44,200 nucleotides of DNA. Source: an uncultured Acidimicrobiales bacterium. Lineage in GTDB: Bacteria > Actinomycetota > Acidimicrobiia > Acidimicrobiales > SZUA-35. Made by a program: the position numbers and the translations under genes. Below are positions 8,700 to 16,370 of the stretch, one piece after another. Under the pieces are notes generated by a model. That model worked only from the letters and a program-made list of their open reading frames with translations. It had not been told where the DNA came from and made no database searches. The stretch's first letter is position 1. Each line of letters opens with the position of its first letter. Location of the stretch: NCBI GenBank assembly GCA_938009905.1, contig CALLGK010000248.1:1-44200 (forward strand). The letters are read 5' to 3'.

Positions 8700-10022
8700 A
8701 TGACGGACACCACGACAGAACAAGAATCATCGTTGCTTGACCCCAACGTGCGCACTCCCGAGATGGAGATGGCCGAGGTTGGAGCTGGCGTCGCGCCGGC
8801 CGCCGACCTTGATCTGGCAGATATCAATCCGCTCAACGCTCACCTGTTCAAAGAGCATCGCTGGCAAGAGCACTTCGCTCGTCTGCGGGCCGAAGACCCA
8901 GTTCACTTCAACGAGATTGAAACCGCCGGCCGCTACTGGTCACTCACGAAGTACGACGACGTTCGCGCCGTCGACGGCAACTGGCAAGACTTCTCGTCGG
9001 CCCAAGGCATCACGCTCGGCATCAAGTACGACGAAGACGCGCCCGAGCCCGCCGTCCCAATCACGCCCTTCATCGCGATGGATCCGCCGGAGCAAACCGA
9101 ACAGCGCAAGTCGGTGCGAGGCATCTCAGCACCAAGCAGCCTCCGCAACCTCGACGATCAGATCCGGGAACGCACCGTCAAGGTCCTTGATTCGCTGCCC
9201 GAGAACGAAACGTTCGACTGGGTCGACACCGTGTCGATCGAGCTCACCACCCTCCTGCTCGCGACGCTCTTCGACTTCCCACTAGAAGACCGCCGGAAGC
9301 TCACCCGTTGGTCAGACATCGTGTTTGCCATCCCAGAGCCCGGCGGTGTTGTCGAGTCGCAAACACAGAAGCGTGAAGAGCTCATCGAGTGCGTCAACTA
9401 CTTCGAGGGTCTCTTCGAAGAGCGACGCAAGAACCCTGGCTTCGACCTCGTGTCAATGCTCGCTCACGGCGAGGCGACCAAGGACAAGCCGCCGATGGCC
9501 CACCTCGGCAACCTCCTGCTGCTCATCGTTGGCGGCAACGACACCACCCGCAACACCATGACGGGAAGCGTCTACGGGCTCAACAAGTTTGGCGACCAGT
9601 ACGACAAGCTGATTGCCAACCCCGACCTCGTCGCCGGCATGGTCCCCGAGATCATCCGTTGGCAGACCCCGCTGTCGTACATGCGCCGCACCGCCACGCG
9701 TGACCTCGAGCTCGGCGGCAAGCAGATCAAGAAGCACGACCAGTTGCTGATGTGGTACATCTCGGCCAACCGCGATGAAGACGTGTTTGAAAACGCCGGT
9801 GCCATCGACATCGAGCGCGAGAACGCATCGCATCACCTGTCGTTCGGGTACGGCGTGCACTTCTGCATGGGCAGCCGGCTGGCCGAGCTTCAGCTGCGCA
9901 TTCTGTGGGAAGAGATCCTCACCCGCTTCGAGCGCATCGAGGTGCAGGACGAGCCAGAGCGCACGTTCTCATCGTTCGTGAACGGCTACACCCACCTGCC
10001 GGTGAAGGTCACGCGCAAGTAG
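8700..10022 (+). CDS. Cytochrome P450, CYP153-like
   Basis: Heme-thiolate monooxygenase, 440 residues. The oxygen-activating I-helix motif GGNDTTR is near residue 277, the K-helix ExxR is in EIIRWQTP, and the heme-ligand loop FGYGVHFCMG is near 381-390 with the axial Cys. Stretches such as FIAMDPPEQTEQRKSV, LATLFDFPLEDRRKLTRWSD, ADLQLRILWEEI-like LAELQLRILWEEIL and LVNGY-like FVNGYTHLPVKV resemble CYP153, whose known members hydroxylate the terminal carbon of alkanes and fatty acids. ATG 8700 has GAGGAG 11 nt upstream. No ferredoxin or ferredoxin reductase is adjacent, so electron donors must come from elsewhere. Substrate is unproven; other actinobacterial families (CYP124/125/142) are less similar by eye. 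Confidence 0.85.
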   Translation: MTDTTTEQESSLLDPNVRTPEMEMAEVGAGVAPAADLDLADINPLNAHLFKEHRWQEHFARLRAEDPVHFNEIETAGRYWSLTKYDDVRAVDGNWQDFSSAQGITLGIKYDEDAPEPAVPITPFIAMDPPEQTEQRKSVRGISAPSSLRNLDDQIRERTVKVLDSLPENETFDWVDTVSIELTTLLLATLFDFPLEDRRKLTRWSDIVFAIPEPGGVVESQTQKREELIECVNYFEGLFEERRKNPGFDLVSMLAHGEATKDKPPMAHLGNLLLLIVGGNDTTRNTMTGSVYGLNKFGDQYDKLIANPDLVAGMVPEIIRWQTPLSYMRRTATRDLELGGKQIKKHDQLLMWYISANRDEDVFENAGAIDIERENASHHLSFGYGVHFCMGSRLAELQLRILWEEILTRFERIEVQDEPERTFSSFVNGYTHLPVKVTRK

Positions 10023-10031
10023 CGACCCGCT

Positions 10032-10046
10032 GGGAGAGCACCTCCC
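10032..10046. terminator. Short hairpin between convergent P450 and CMD genes
   Basis: GGGAG-AGCAC-CTCCC in the 30-bp gap between two convergent stop codons. There is no U tract on either side, so a terminator role is tentative. Confidence 0.35.
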
Positions 10047-10052
10047 GAGCCA

Positions 10053-10613
10053 CTACGAATAGTCGGCAAATCGAGGAGCCCCGTCCTCGAGGTCTACTCG
10101 CGCCCCGTTCGCCATGTAGCTGATGCCGTGGTACCAGCCAGACAGCAGCATCAGGTCGAGCAACTCCGGTTCGTCGAAGTTCGCGGCGAGCCGACCCCAA
10201 AGCTCATCGTCGACATCACTCGTCTGGTGGAGGACATCAACCGCCTCGATCACGAGGCGGTCCCGCTCGTCGACCCAGCACTCGTCGGCGTGGTCTCCAT
10301 GCGTCAGCGACCGCACCTGCTCCGTCGACAGTCCGACAGCCTCGGCGAAGAACGCGATGTGCACGCCCCACTCGTACTCGCATCCACACAGTGCAGTCAC
10401 CCGGTCGATGACTAGCTCGCGGTGCCGCATGGAGAGCGCCAGCTTCGGCGACAGGTAGTAGCTCCCCCACCCAACCATGCCGTTGGCAAGCGGCAGATTC
10501 TTGGCCGCGGTTCGAAACAGCAGGATGGGCGGAACACCTGGCGGCATCATCGCCTCAAGCTGACGAGCGACGCCCGGCTCGAAGGGCGGATTGAGTGGGG
10601 CGATTCTTGGCAT
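10053..10613 (-). CDS. AhpD/carboxymuconolactone decarboxylase-like protein
   Basis: 186-residue all-helical protein of the AhpD-like/CMD superfamily. The core motif region is RELVIDRVTALCGCEYEWGVHIAFFAEAVGLS (about residues 70-100), with the family's E-x-x-x-H helix and a CxC pair instead of the redox CxxC of AhpD. The C-terminal half contains WYHGISYMANG. Many such proteins are peroxidase-linked or act on aromatic-ring or lactone metabolites, and the substrate here is unknown. The frame opens further upstream but ATG 10613 is preceded by AAGGAG, one of the clearest ribosome-binding sites in the window. It is divergent from an HxlR regulator, a common arrangement that suggests HxlR control. 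Confidence 0.75.
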   Translation of the reverse strand: MPRIAPLNPPFEPGVARQLEAMMPPGVPPILLFRTAAKNLPLANGMVGWGSYYLSPKLALSMRHRELVIDRVTALCGCEYEWGVHIAFFAEAVGLSTEQVRSLTHGDHADECWVDERDRLVIEAVDVLHQTSDVDDELWGRLAANFDEPELLDLMLLSGWYHGISYMANGARVDLEDGAPRFADYS

Positions 10614-10641
10614 GCGTGTCTCCTTGGGCGCTTGAATCCCC

Positions 10642-10690
10642 GAACTGGAGGCCATAGAGCACCAAAACGTGGCGTAGCGCCTCCAGAATG
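10642..10690. repeat. Family A palindrome, copy 4
   Basis: 49 bp. It begins GAACTGGAGGCC, has core GAGCACCAAAACGTG and ends CGCCTCCAGAATG. It lies about 3.5 kb from copies 1-3, in the divergent promoter region of the CMD-like and HxlR genes. Confidence 0.8.
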
Positions 10691-10700
10691 AGTTGTGTGC

Positions 10701-10717
10701 GTTTCTACTTCCGAAAC
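10701..10717. promoter_or_regulatory. Inverted repeat GTTTC-N7-GAAAC, site 1
   Basis: 17-bp dyad between the CMD-like gene and the HxlR gene. The same half sites and spacing recur at 10734-10750, so this is a good candidate HxlR operator. Confidence 0.55.
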
Positions 10718-10733
10718 ATCGACCATATCTCGG

Positions 10734-10750
10734 GTTTCGCAAATCGAAAC
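10734..10750. promoter_or_regulatory. Inverted repeat GTTTC-N7-GAAAC, site 2
   Basis: Second 17-bp dyad, centre 33 bp from that of site 1, about three helical turns, so both lie on one face of DNA. It abuts the putative -10 of the HxlR gene, fitting autorepression. Confidence 0.55.
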
Positions 10751-10752
10751 AC

Positions 10753-10758
10753 TAAGGT
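10753..10758 (+). promoter_or_regulatory. Putative -10 element of HxlR gene (leaderless)
   Basis: TAAGGT lies 6 nt before GTG 10765, with no Shine-Dalgarno sequence. Confidence 0.4.
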
Positions 10759-10764
10759 TCGAGC

Positions 10765-11094
10765 GTGTCCAAGGTCCCCTTACCAGGCAAGCCAGTACGA
10801 GGTTCAAGCACGGGTCGTCCGGTCATGGCCGCGCTCGACTTGCTCGGTCGCCGGTGGACGCTGCGGATCGTGTGGGAGCTGCGAGACGGTCCGCTTGGCG
10901 CACGGGCCCTTCGCGACCACTGCGACGGCATGTCGTCGAGCGTGCTGTACCAGCGACTCGACGATCTCCAGACAGCCAGTCTCGTCGCCAAGAACGACGC
11001 CGGCGACTACGCCCTCACCGAGTTAGGAGAGCAGCTCGGCCCTGCCCTCACGTCGCTCTCGACATGGGCCGACGCGTGGGCCGACACGGTATAA
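10765..11094 (+). CDS. HxlR-family winged helix-turn-helix regulator
   Basis: 109-residue transcription factor of the HxlR family, dimeric wHTH proteins that often sense redox or electrophilic compounds. Core family sequence includes MAALDLLGRRWTLRIVWEL (about residues 21-39), ARALRDHCDGMSSSVLYQRL for the recognition helix and wing, and YALTELGEQLGPAL. There is no Cys-rich sensor; one Cys is visible (DHCDG). GTG 10765 is chosen because TAAGGT lies 6 nt upstream. It is divergent from the CMD-like gene, with two matching dyads between them; the likely role is repression of that gene and of itself. Confidence 0.85.
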   Translation: MSKVPLPGKPVRGSSTGRPVMAALDLLGRRWTLRIVWELRDGPLGARALRDHCDGMSSSVLYQRLDDLQTASLVAKNDAGDYALTELGEQLGPALTSLSTWADAWADTV

Positions 11095-11135
11095 CTGCCG
11101 ACCTCCGCAGCTCGACACCACACCGGCCCAGAGAC

Positions 11136-11549
11136 CTAGCGCAGCGTGAATCTGATGACGGCGCCGCCGTCGTTGCCCGGTTCATACACGGCCTGCACCG
11201 GTGCACCCACCGTGACCGCGTCTGGGTCGACGCCAACGATGTTGGTCATCATGCGCGGCCCCTCGTCGAGCTCGACATAGGCCAGCACATAGGGCGAGTG
11301 GTCTCGCCAGCGCCCCTGCCCCTTCTCAACAACCGTGAAGCTGTAGACGGTGCCCGTACCTGAGGCGTCGACATACGACACGTCGGTCGAACCGCACTCC
11401 GGGCAGAACAGACGCGGATACCAGATGACGTGTTCGCAATCGTTACATCGAGGCAAGACCATGCGGCCCTCGGCTGCAGCCTCCCAAAATGGCTCGGTCT
11501 CGAGCATGGTCGCCGGAGTCGGCGTCGGCAGGCCTGAGTTCTCGGTCAT
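11136..11549 (-). CDS. DUF35 Zn-ribbon/OB-fold protein, partner of thiolase-like protein
   Basis: 137 residues. An N-terminal helix is followed by a rubredoxin-like Zn ribbon CNDC...CPEC (about residues 35-55) and an OB fold containing GTVYSFTVVEKGQ and VLAYVELDEGPRMMTNIVG. Such DUF35 proteins pair with thiolase-like subunits, as ChsH2 does with the Ltp2 aldolase in steroid side-chain degradation and as in archaeal acetoacetyl-CoA complexes. Its ATG overlaps the stop codon of the thiolase-like gene (TGATG), supporting a stoichiometric complex. It ends 41 bp from the convergent HxlR gene. Confidence 0.85.
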   Translation of the reverse strand: MTENSGLPTPTPATMLETEPFWEAAAEGRMVLPRCNDCEHVIWYPRLFCPECGSTDVSYVDASGTGTVYSFTVVEKGQGRWRDHSPYVLAYVELDEGPRMMTNIVGVDPDAVTVGAPVQAVYEPGNDGGAVIRFTLR

Positions 11550-12709
11550 CAGTTTCCTCGTCCCAGGATCAAGGTTGCGCTGCCCATCCGAGTGGCCAGG
11601 CTGCCACCAGTCCCGTGGGCCAGAGCCAGTTCGCAGTCGGCCACTTGCACCTCGGCATGGGCTTCACCCCTCAGTTGGCGAACGGCCTCAATCACCTTTG
11701 TCATGCCACCCCGGTTGGCGGGATGGTTGTTGCACAACCCTCCTCCATCGGTGTTGAACGGCAGCGCACCGCCAGCTTGCAGCGCACCATCAGAAACGAA
11801 CCCGCCGCCTTCTCCCTTGGCACAGAAGCCAAGGTCTTCAAGGGTGATGAGCACCGTGATGGTGAAGCTGTCGTAGATCGAGACGTAGTCGATGTCGGCT
11901 GGTGTGAGCCCTGCTTCGGCAAAGGCAGCCGGACCGGACACCACCGCCCCCGTTCGAGTGAGGTCGATGCGTCCTCGGTTGGTTGTCTCGATCCCAACGC
12001 CCGTTCCGAGGATCGGACACGTTTGACGTTCGAGCTTTGCTGCCGTCTCTGCACTCACGACCACGATGGCGCCGCCGCCGTCGGTAATCACGCAGGCATC
12101 AAGACGATGCAGCGGTCGAGCGATCATCGGCGACTCGACGACTTCTTCGATCGTGACCGGGTTGGACAAGAACGCGTTCGGATTGTGTTGAGCGTGGGTT
12201 GACGCCGCAACCTTGATCTCAGCCAGCTGTTCGCTGGTGGTACCGAACTCATGCATGTGGCGCTGGGCCGCCAACGCATACCCGGCGATGACGTTGAGAC
12301 CAAAGAGACTCTCGAAGCTCGACTCTGGCGCCGCGCTGGCCATGCTCCCGCCGGGGCCCCTTCCACCCGTTCGAGGTTTTCCGGCCAGGGTGATCAGCGC
12401 CACATCGATGTGCCCAGCGGCGATCGACGCCGCAGCGTGACGGGCGTGCACCAAGTAGCTGGAACCACCCGTCTCGGTTGAGTCGATCTCTCGGCAGTTG
12501 AGCCCGAGATAGTCAGCCATCGAGAGGCCACCGAACCCCGGCGCATCACCGGCGCAGTAGTAGGCGTCGACGTCGTCGAAATTCAGACCGGCATCGGCGA
12601 GAGCGCCAGCGGCAACGGCCGCGTGAATCTGGGGCACCGTGACATCGGGAAGATGTCGGCCCGGGTGTTCGTAGACACCGGCGATGTGAGCGGCCCCGCT
12701 GATCGGCAT
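11549..12709 (-). CDS. Thiolase-superfamily protein lacking the nucleophilic Cys (Ltp2/SCP-x-like)
   Basis: 386 residues, thiolase fold. Where biosynthetic thiolases have the acyl-accepting Cys (CASG), this protein reads STETGGSS (about residues 74-81). The C-terminal CNNHPANRGGM (about 325) retains the His, and HGTGG (about 363) replaces the second Cys motif. IYDSFTITVLITLEDLG is typical of the lipid-transfer-protein group. With a coupled DUF35 partner and no Cys, an aldolase-type carbon-carbon cleavage of a CoA thioester, as shown for Ltp2-ChsH2, is more likely than Claisen condensation. This is inference; the substrate is unknown. ATG 12709 has TAGGGT 6 nt upstream. It is divergent from the polysaccharide locus. 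Confidence 0.75.
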   Translation of the reverse strand: MPISGAAHIAGVYEHPGRHLPDVTVPQIHAAVAAGALADAGLNFDDVDAYYCAGDAPGFGGLSMADYLGLNCREIDSTETGGSSYLVHARHAAASIAAGHIDVALITLAGKPRTGGRGPGGSMASAAPESSFESLFGLNVIAGYALAAQRHMHEFGTTSEQLAEIKVAASTHAQHNPNAFLSNPVTIEEVVESPMIARPLHRLDACVITDGGGAIVVVSAETAAKLERQTCPILGTGVGIETTNRGRIDLTRTGAVVSGPAAFAEAGLTPADIDYVSIYDSFTITVLITLEDLGFCAKGEGGGFVSDGALQAGGALPFNTDGGGLCNNHPANRGGMTKVIEAVRQLRGEAHAEVQVADCELALAHGTGGSLATRMGSATLILGRGN

Positions 12710-12715
12710 TCCGGC

Positions 12716-12721
12716 ACCCTA
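12716..12721 (-). promoter_or_regulatory. Putative -10 element of thiolase-like/DUF35 operon (leaderless)
   Basis: On the minus strand TAGGGT lies 6 nt before ATG 12709, with no Shine-Dalgarno sequence. Confidence 0.4.
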
Positions 12722-12823
12722 GGCCACCTCCATCTCTGGCCCGAAAACGGAAAACACCGAAAGCCATCAAAGCTCTTCGGAGTTCGACACGCATGCATGA
12801 CGAGCTCACAGAACACGCTCGAA

Positions 12824-12829
12824 TAGTGT
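12824..12829 (+). promoter_or_regulatory. Putative -10 element of polysaccharide operon (leaderless)
   Basis: TAGTGT lies 6 nt before GTG 12836 and only 3 nt before GTG 12833, so the second GTG is preferred as start. Confidence 0.4.
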
Positions 12830-12835
12830 GAGGTG

Positions 12836-14377
12836 GTGATAGGTGCCCAGCCCACCAACACAGGTGATCTCGGCGACTTTCTCGCGACGCTACGCCGCCG
12901 CTGGAGATGGGTGCTCGTTCCGCTCATTGTCGTTCCAACCCTGATCGCGGCACTCACTGCTTCGCGACCAGACGTGTACGTCGCTTCATCAAACGTGCTG
13001 CTCACGGCAACAGCCGCTCAAGATGCTGTTGACGACTCCTCGACCAACACCGGCATTCTCGACCGCACGCTCGAAAACGAGATCAGTCTGGCCCTCAGCG
13101 ACGTGTCTCGAGAAGCCGTCGCGGCTCGGCTCGTCGTCAACATTGAAGACCTTCCCGACATCACGATCAGCAGGGATGGTCGAGCCGACGTACTCACGTT
13201 CACGGCACGAGAGCGCACACCAGCAGCCGCTGCAGATGCCGCGAACGTGTGGGCCGAGACCTACGTCGAGCTCAAGCAAACGGAAGCCGAGCAGTCAATC
13301 GCTGGAGCCCTCGATCGGTTGACGGTCCGGCTCGAAGAAGCACGGGCCAGACGAGCACAGGCGACGGACGCGAGTGAAGAGGCGGTCGCCAACGCTCAGA
13401 TCTCGTCGATCACCGACAGCATCATTGCTCTCGAGCTCAGCGGCGAACTGGCGTTGAGTGGCACGGCGCGGGTCATCACCGTGGCAAACCCGCCGGCCTC
13501 GAAGGCAAACGCGCCGTTGGGTAGAAACATCGTGCTGGCAGTGATCGCCGGTGGATTGCTCGGGGTCGCGGCGGGCCTCGCGGCCGACAACCTAGATCGC
13601 AGCATTCGAACATCTGCCGACCTCGAACGGATGGGCATCGTCAGCCTCGGAACGGTGCCCGAACCCGAGCGAAACAGCCCGCACTCGCGGCTTGAAACAA
13701 TGACACTCGACGTTCCCGACAGCCCGTTCGCTGATGCACATCAGAAGATCAGGACAGCCATCGACTTTGCGTCCGTCGACATCGATCTCCGAACGCTCGC
13801 TGTCGCAAGCGCCAACCGGGCTGAAGGCAAGACAACGACGTCGGTCAACCTTGCTATCGCGATGGCGTCTGCAGGACGCCGTGTCGTCCTGGCCGACTGC
13901 GATCTGCGACGCCCACGAATCGACAAGCTGTTCGGCTTTCGTCGAACTCCCGGCATCACAGACAGCGTGCTGAGCAACGTCCCGCTCGTCGACGTCGCAA
14001 GGCCAATCAATGAGTCGTTGCACGACCTCGTGGTGATCACCTCCGGCACCCTGCCGCCGAATCCGGCCAGCGTCATCAGTTCTGCTCCGTTCGCCAAGCT
14101 CGTCGGTGAGCTTCGGGAAGAGGCAGATCTCACGATCTTCGACACACCGCCCGTCCTTCCGGTGGCCGATGGCCTTGCGCTGGCAGCTCGAGTCGATGCC
14201 GTCGTGCTCGTCGTGGAGGCGCGACAGACGCTCCGGCCCGAAGTGCTGCGAACGGTTGATCTCCTCCAAAAGGCCGGCGCCACCGTCTTGGGCGCCGTGC
14301 TCGTTGGAGTCCGCGGCGAGGCTGGCTACGGCTATCGCTACGAGCAAGACAGCGAACCGACGCCGTCGACGATCTGA
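12836..14377 (+). CDS. Polysaccharide co-polymerase / bacterial tyrosine autokinase fusion (Wzz-BY-kinase)
   Basis: 513-residue inner-membrane protein that controls polysaccharide chain length and export. N-terminal Wzz domain: a membrane helix at about residues 23-45, an extracytoplasmic region with coiled-coil-like LTVRLEEARARRAQATDASEEAVANA split over about 160-195, and a second membrane helix near 225-250. Cytoplasmic BY-kinase domain: Walker A in SANRAEGKTTTS (near 323), Walker A' VVLADCDLRRPRI (near 350), Walker B FDTPPVLPVADG (near 435) and a short C-terminal Tyr cluster YGYRYEQ for autophosphorylation. Fusion of both domains is common in Actinobacteria and Proteobacteria. Its stop overlaps the next start (TGATG). 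Confidence 0.88.
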   Translation: MIGAQPTNTGDLGDFLATLRRRWRWVLVPLIVVPTLIAALTASRPDVYVASSNVLLTATAAQDAVDDSSTNTGILDRTLENEISLALSDVSREAVAARLVVNIEDLPDITISRDGRADVLTFTARERTPAAAADAANVWAETYVELKQTEAEQSIAGALDRLTVRLEEARARRAQATDASEEAVANAQISSITDSIIALELSGELALSGTARVITVANPPASKANAPLGRNIVLAVIAGGLLGVAAGLAADNLDRSIRTSADLERMGIVSLGTVPEPERNSPHSRLETMTLDVPDSPFADAHQKIRTAIDFASVDIDLRTLAVASANRAEGKTTTSVNLAIAMASAGRRVVLADCDLRRPRIDKLFGFRRTPGITDSVLSNVPLVDVARPINESLHDLVVITSGTLPPNPASVISSAPFAKLVGELREEADLTIFDTPPVLPVADGLALAARVDAVVLVVEARQTLRPEVLRTVDLLQKAGATVLGAVLVGVRGEAGYGYRYEQDSEPTPSTI

Positions 14378-15708
14378 TGGCTGACGCTGCGAATCGGGTC
14401 GTACAGGGACGTGCGCTCGCGGCTGGTCTGACGGTCGGCACGCTGCCGATGATCTGGGTGACCCTCGTGTCTGTCGCAGGACTCAACCTCCGACCATCCC
14501 ACGTCTTTGGAGCGATCACCCTCAGTTCGTTCGCCGTGAGGCTTCCTCGCGGCGTGCCAATGAGGACCTGGTTGGTTGCTGTTGTACTCAGCGGGTTGGT
14601 GACGCTTGGGGCAGCGGTAAACGTTGCCTGGTTCGGTGTCGGCTTCTGGCCAGTGAGCGAACTGGGTCGACTCGGCATCAACCTTTTGATCGGAGTCGGA
14701 ATCGCTAGCTGCATCGTCGAAGTCGTCCGCGAACCAAAGCTCATGCGGGTCTTTGTGCGGTCTGCGCTCGTCGGTGTGGTCTTGGCGTTGGCGTTTTGGA
14801 TCCGGGCTCTTGCCAGCTCGCCACTCGGACTAGACGGTGTCCTCGGTGCCGCCGGACGGGGCGATGCCCGGGCGATTCTGTTCGACGCTCATCTTCCGGC
14901 CATCCGCTCCCTCCACGGAAGCGATGTCTTATTAGGTACCCGTCATGGTGCGATCTTCGGGTTTCTCGTGGCCATCGCGATCTGTCACGCGGCCCTCACA
15001 CACGTTGAATCCCACCCCGTCGACTTACCCGACGGAGCGTTGCCGTTCGACTTCACGAAGACCCTGTTGAGCATCGCCACGCTCACCGTCTCCATCATCA
15101 CGGTTCTCAGCCTCAGCCGATCTGCAATCGTGGCCATGTCACTCGGTGGGGCGATTTGGCTGGCGGTTCGACGACGCGAGTTGGTGTGGAATGCCTGGGT
15201 CTACGTCGGGGCAGCTGCCTTGGTTGCTGTCGGCGTCACCTCCCTGGCTGCCGGCCTTGGCGAACGGCTCTTCCAAGACACAGAGTCGCTCTCGACTCGC
15301 CAGACCAATGCCAGTGAGGTTTTGGAGGGTGAATGGAGTCTGTTTGGTTCACCCAGACTCCCAGCCGACACCGATTCACCGCACAACATGATCATCGAGT
15401 TCGCAGCCGCTGGAGGCGTGATCGGCATCGTGGCCTCCATGCTGATCGTCGGCGTCGTGGCGTTCGGCGTGCTGACAGCCACTCGGCGTCCACCGGTCGT
15501 CACACTGCTTGCCGTCGTGGTTCTCGTTCGGCTCTTGTCCGCTGCACGCGGCACGCTAGACACATCGGCCGTCGTTGCCTTTGTGGTGTTCGTGGCGCTG
15601 GCCACGAGAGCGGCCGATCAACCGAGCGCGAGCACATCCTGGAGATCAGCGTCGAGTGCCTGGCGAATTGACACAGCCGGTCCGCACGCGCCGTTGTCGG
15701 TGAGCTGA
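14377..15708 (+). CDS. O-antigen ligase/polymerase-like membrane protein (Wzy candidate)
   Basis: 443-residue polytopic protein with about ten to twelve hydrophobic segments. A large extracytoplasmic loop falls between them, including GTRHGAIFGF and ESLSTRQTNASEVLEGEW; the loop after ERLFQDTESLSTR and the motif PHNMIIEFAAAGG resemble the Wzy_C/O-antigen ligase family (SPHNxxLxxxxxxG). It is the probable polymerase of repeat units, acting at the outer face of the membrane. It is translationally coupled to the Wzz-kinase gene. Its last 91 bp overlap the convergent FkbM gene antisense; both C-termini look genuine. The family is inferred from topology and this motif, as sequence conservation is low. 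Confidence 0.75.
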   Translation: MADAANRVVQGRALAAGLTVGTLPMIWVTLVSVAGLNLRPSHVFGAITLSSFAVRLPRGVPMRTWLVAVVLSGLVTLGAAVNVAWFGVGFWPVSELGRLGINLLIGVGIASCIVEVVREPKLMRVFVRSALVGVVLALAFWIRALASSPLGLDGVLGAAGRGDARAILFDAHLPAIRSLHGSDVLLGTRHGAIFGFLVAIAICHAALTHVESHPVDLPDGALPFDFTKTLLSIATLTVSIITVLSLSRSAIVAMSLGGAIWLAVRRRELVWNAWVYVGAAALVAVGVTSLAAGLGERLFQDTESLSTRQTNASEVLEGEWSLFGSPRLPADTDSPHNMIIEFAAAGGVIGIVASMLIVGVVAFGVLTATRRPPVVTLLAVVVLVRLLSAARGTLDTSAVVAFVVFVALATRAADQPSASTSWRSASSAWRIDTAGPHAPLSVS

Positions 15709-16370
15709 AACAGGCTGTAGCCCAGGTCAACGAGCAACTCCATTGCCTCGCCGTCTGAATGGCGGACCTCGAGGAACACCGGGGGCCGGACAGCCGCAGT
15801 GAGCGTGTCGCTCAGGCCCCGCAGCACGCTCGCCTCGAGACCTTCCACATCGATCTTGATGGCTGCGACGTCGACGGGGAGATCATCCAAGCGCATCATC
15901 GGCACCGTGTGACGAAGTGTCTGCATCTCGGCGCCGTAGCGAGCTTCCAGCTCATCGGTTCTCCGTCGAAGAAACGTCGCATCTATCGACGCTCCACCGG
16001 TGTTCTGGCTCCCGTGAAACGTCGGGACCGTCAGCTCGGCAACGCCGGTTCGATCACCAGCCGCGGCCATGACGTAGCGAATCGCCGGATCGCGCCTGAC
16101 GAGCTTTCGCAACGACGGTTGGAGATCCGGGTTGGCTTCGACGCACACAACGTCGCGGTCCGGACGATGGTGACGCATCGCCAAGGCACTCTGGCCGTAG
16201 TTGGCACCAACGTCGAGGATGACCCCCTCGCTCAGTGAACAATCGGCCAACCAGCGGTACTTGTCCTCTCGGACCACGCCCCGCAACCTGTCGAGGTGGT
16301 GAAGCCGAAACTCGTTCCACTGTCGGGTGACACCGTCGTGCCGATACACAGCTGCCTTGAGATTGATCAT
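15618..16370 (-). CDS. FkbM-family methyltransferase
   Basis: 250-residue SAM-dependent methyltransferase. The SAM site is ILDVGANYGQSALAM (about residues 51-65) followed by VVCVEANPDLQPSL. The FkbM hallmark IKIDVEGLEASVLRGL is near 172-187 and VFLEVRHSD follows. FkbM enzymes in such loci usually O-methylate sugars. It is the last gene of a five-gene minus-strand operon whose members all overlap by ATGA; its ATG overlaps the sulfotransferase stop. Its 3' end runs 91 bp into the convergent wzy-like gene, an unusually long coding overlap. Confidence 0.85.
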   Translation of the reverse strand: MINLKAAVYRHDGVTRQWNEFRLHHLDRLRGVVREDKYRWLADCSLSEGVILDVGANYGQSALAMRHHRPDRDVVCVEANPDLQPSLRKLVRRDPAIRYVMAAAGDRTGVAELTVPTFHGSQNTGGASIDATFLRRRTDELEARYGAEMQTLRHTVPMMRLDDLPVDVAAIKIDVEGLEASVLRGLSDTLTAAVRPPVFLEVRHSDGEAMELLVDLGYSLFQLTDNGACGPAVSIRQALDADLQDVLALG

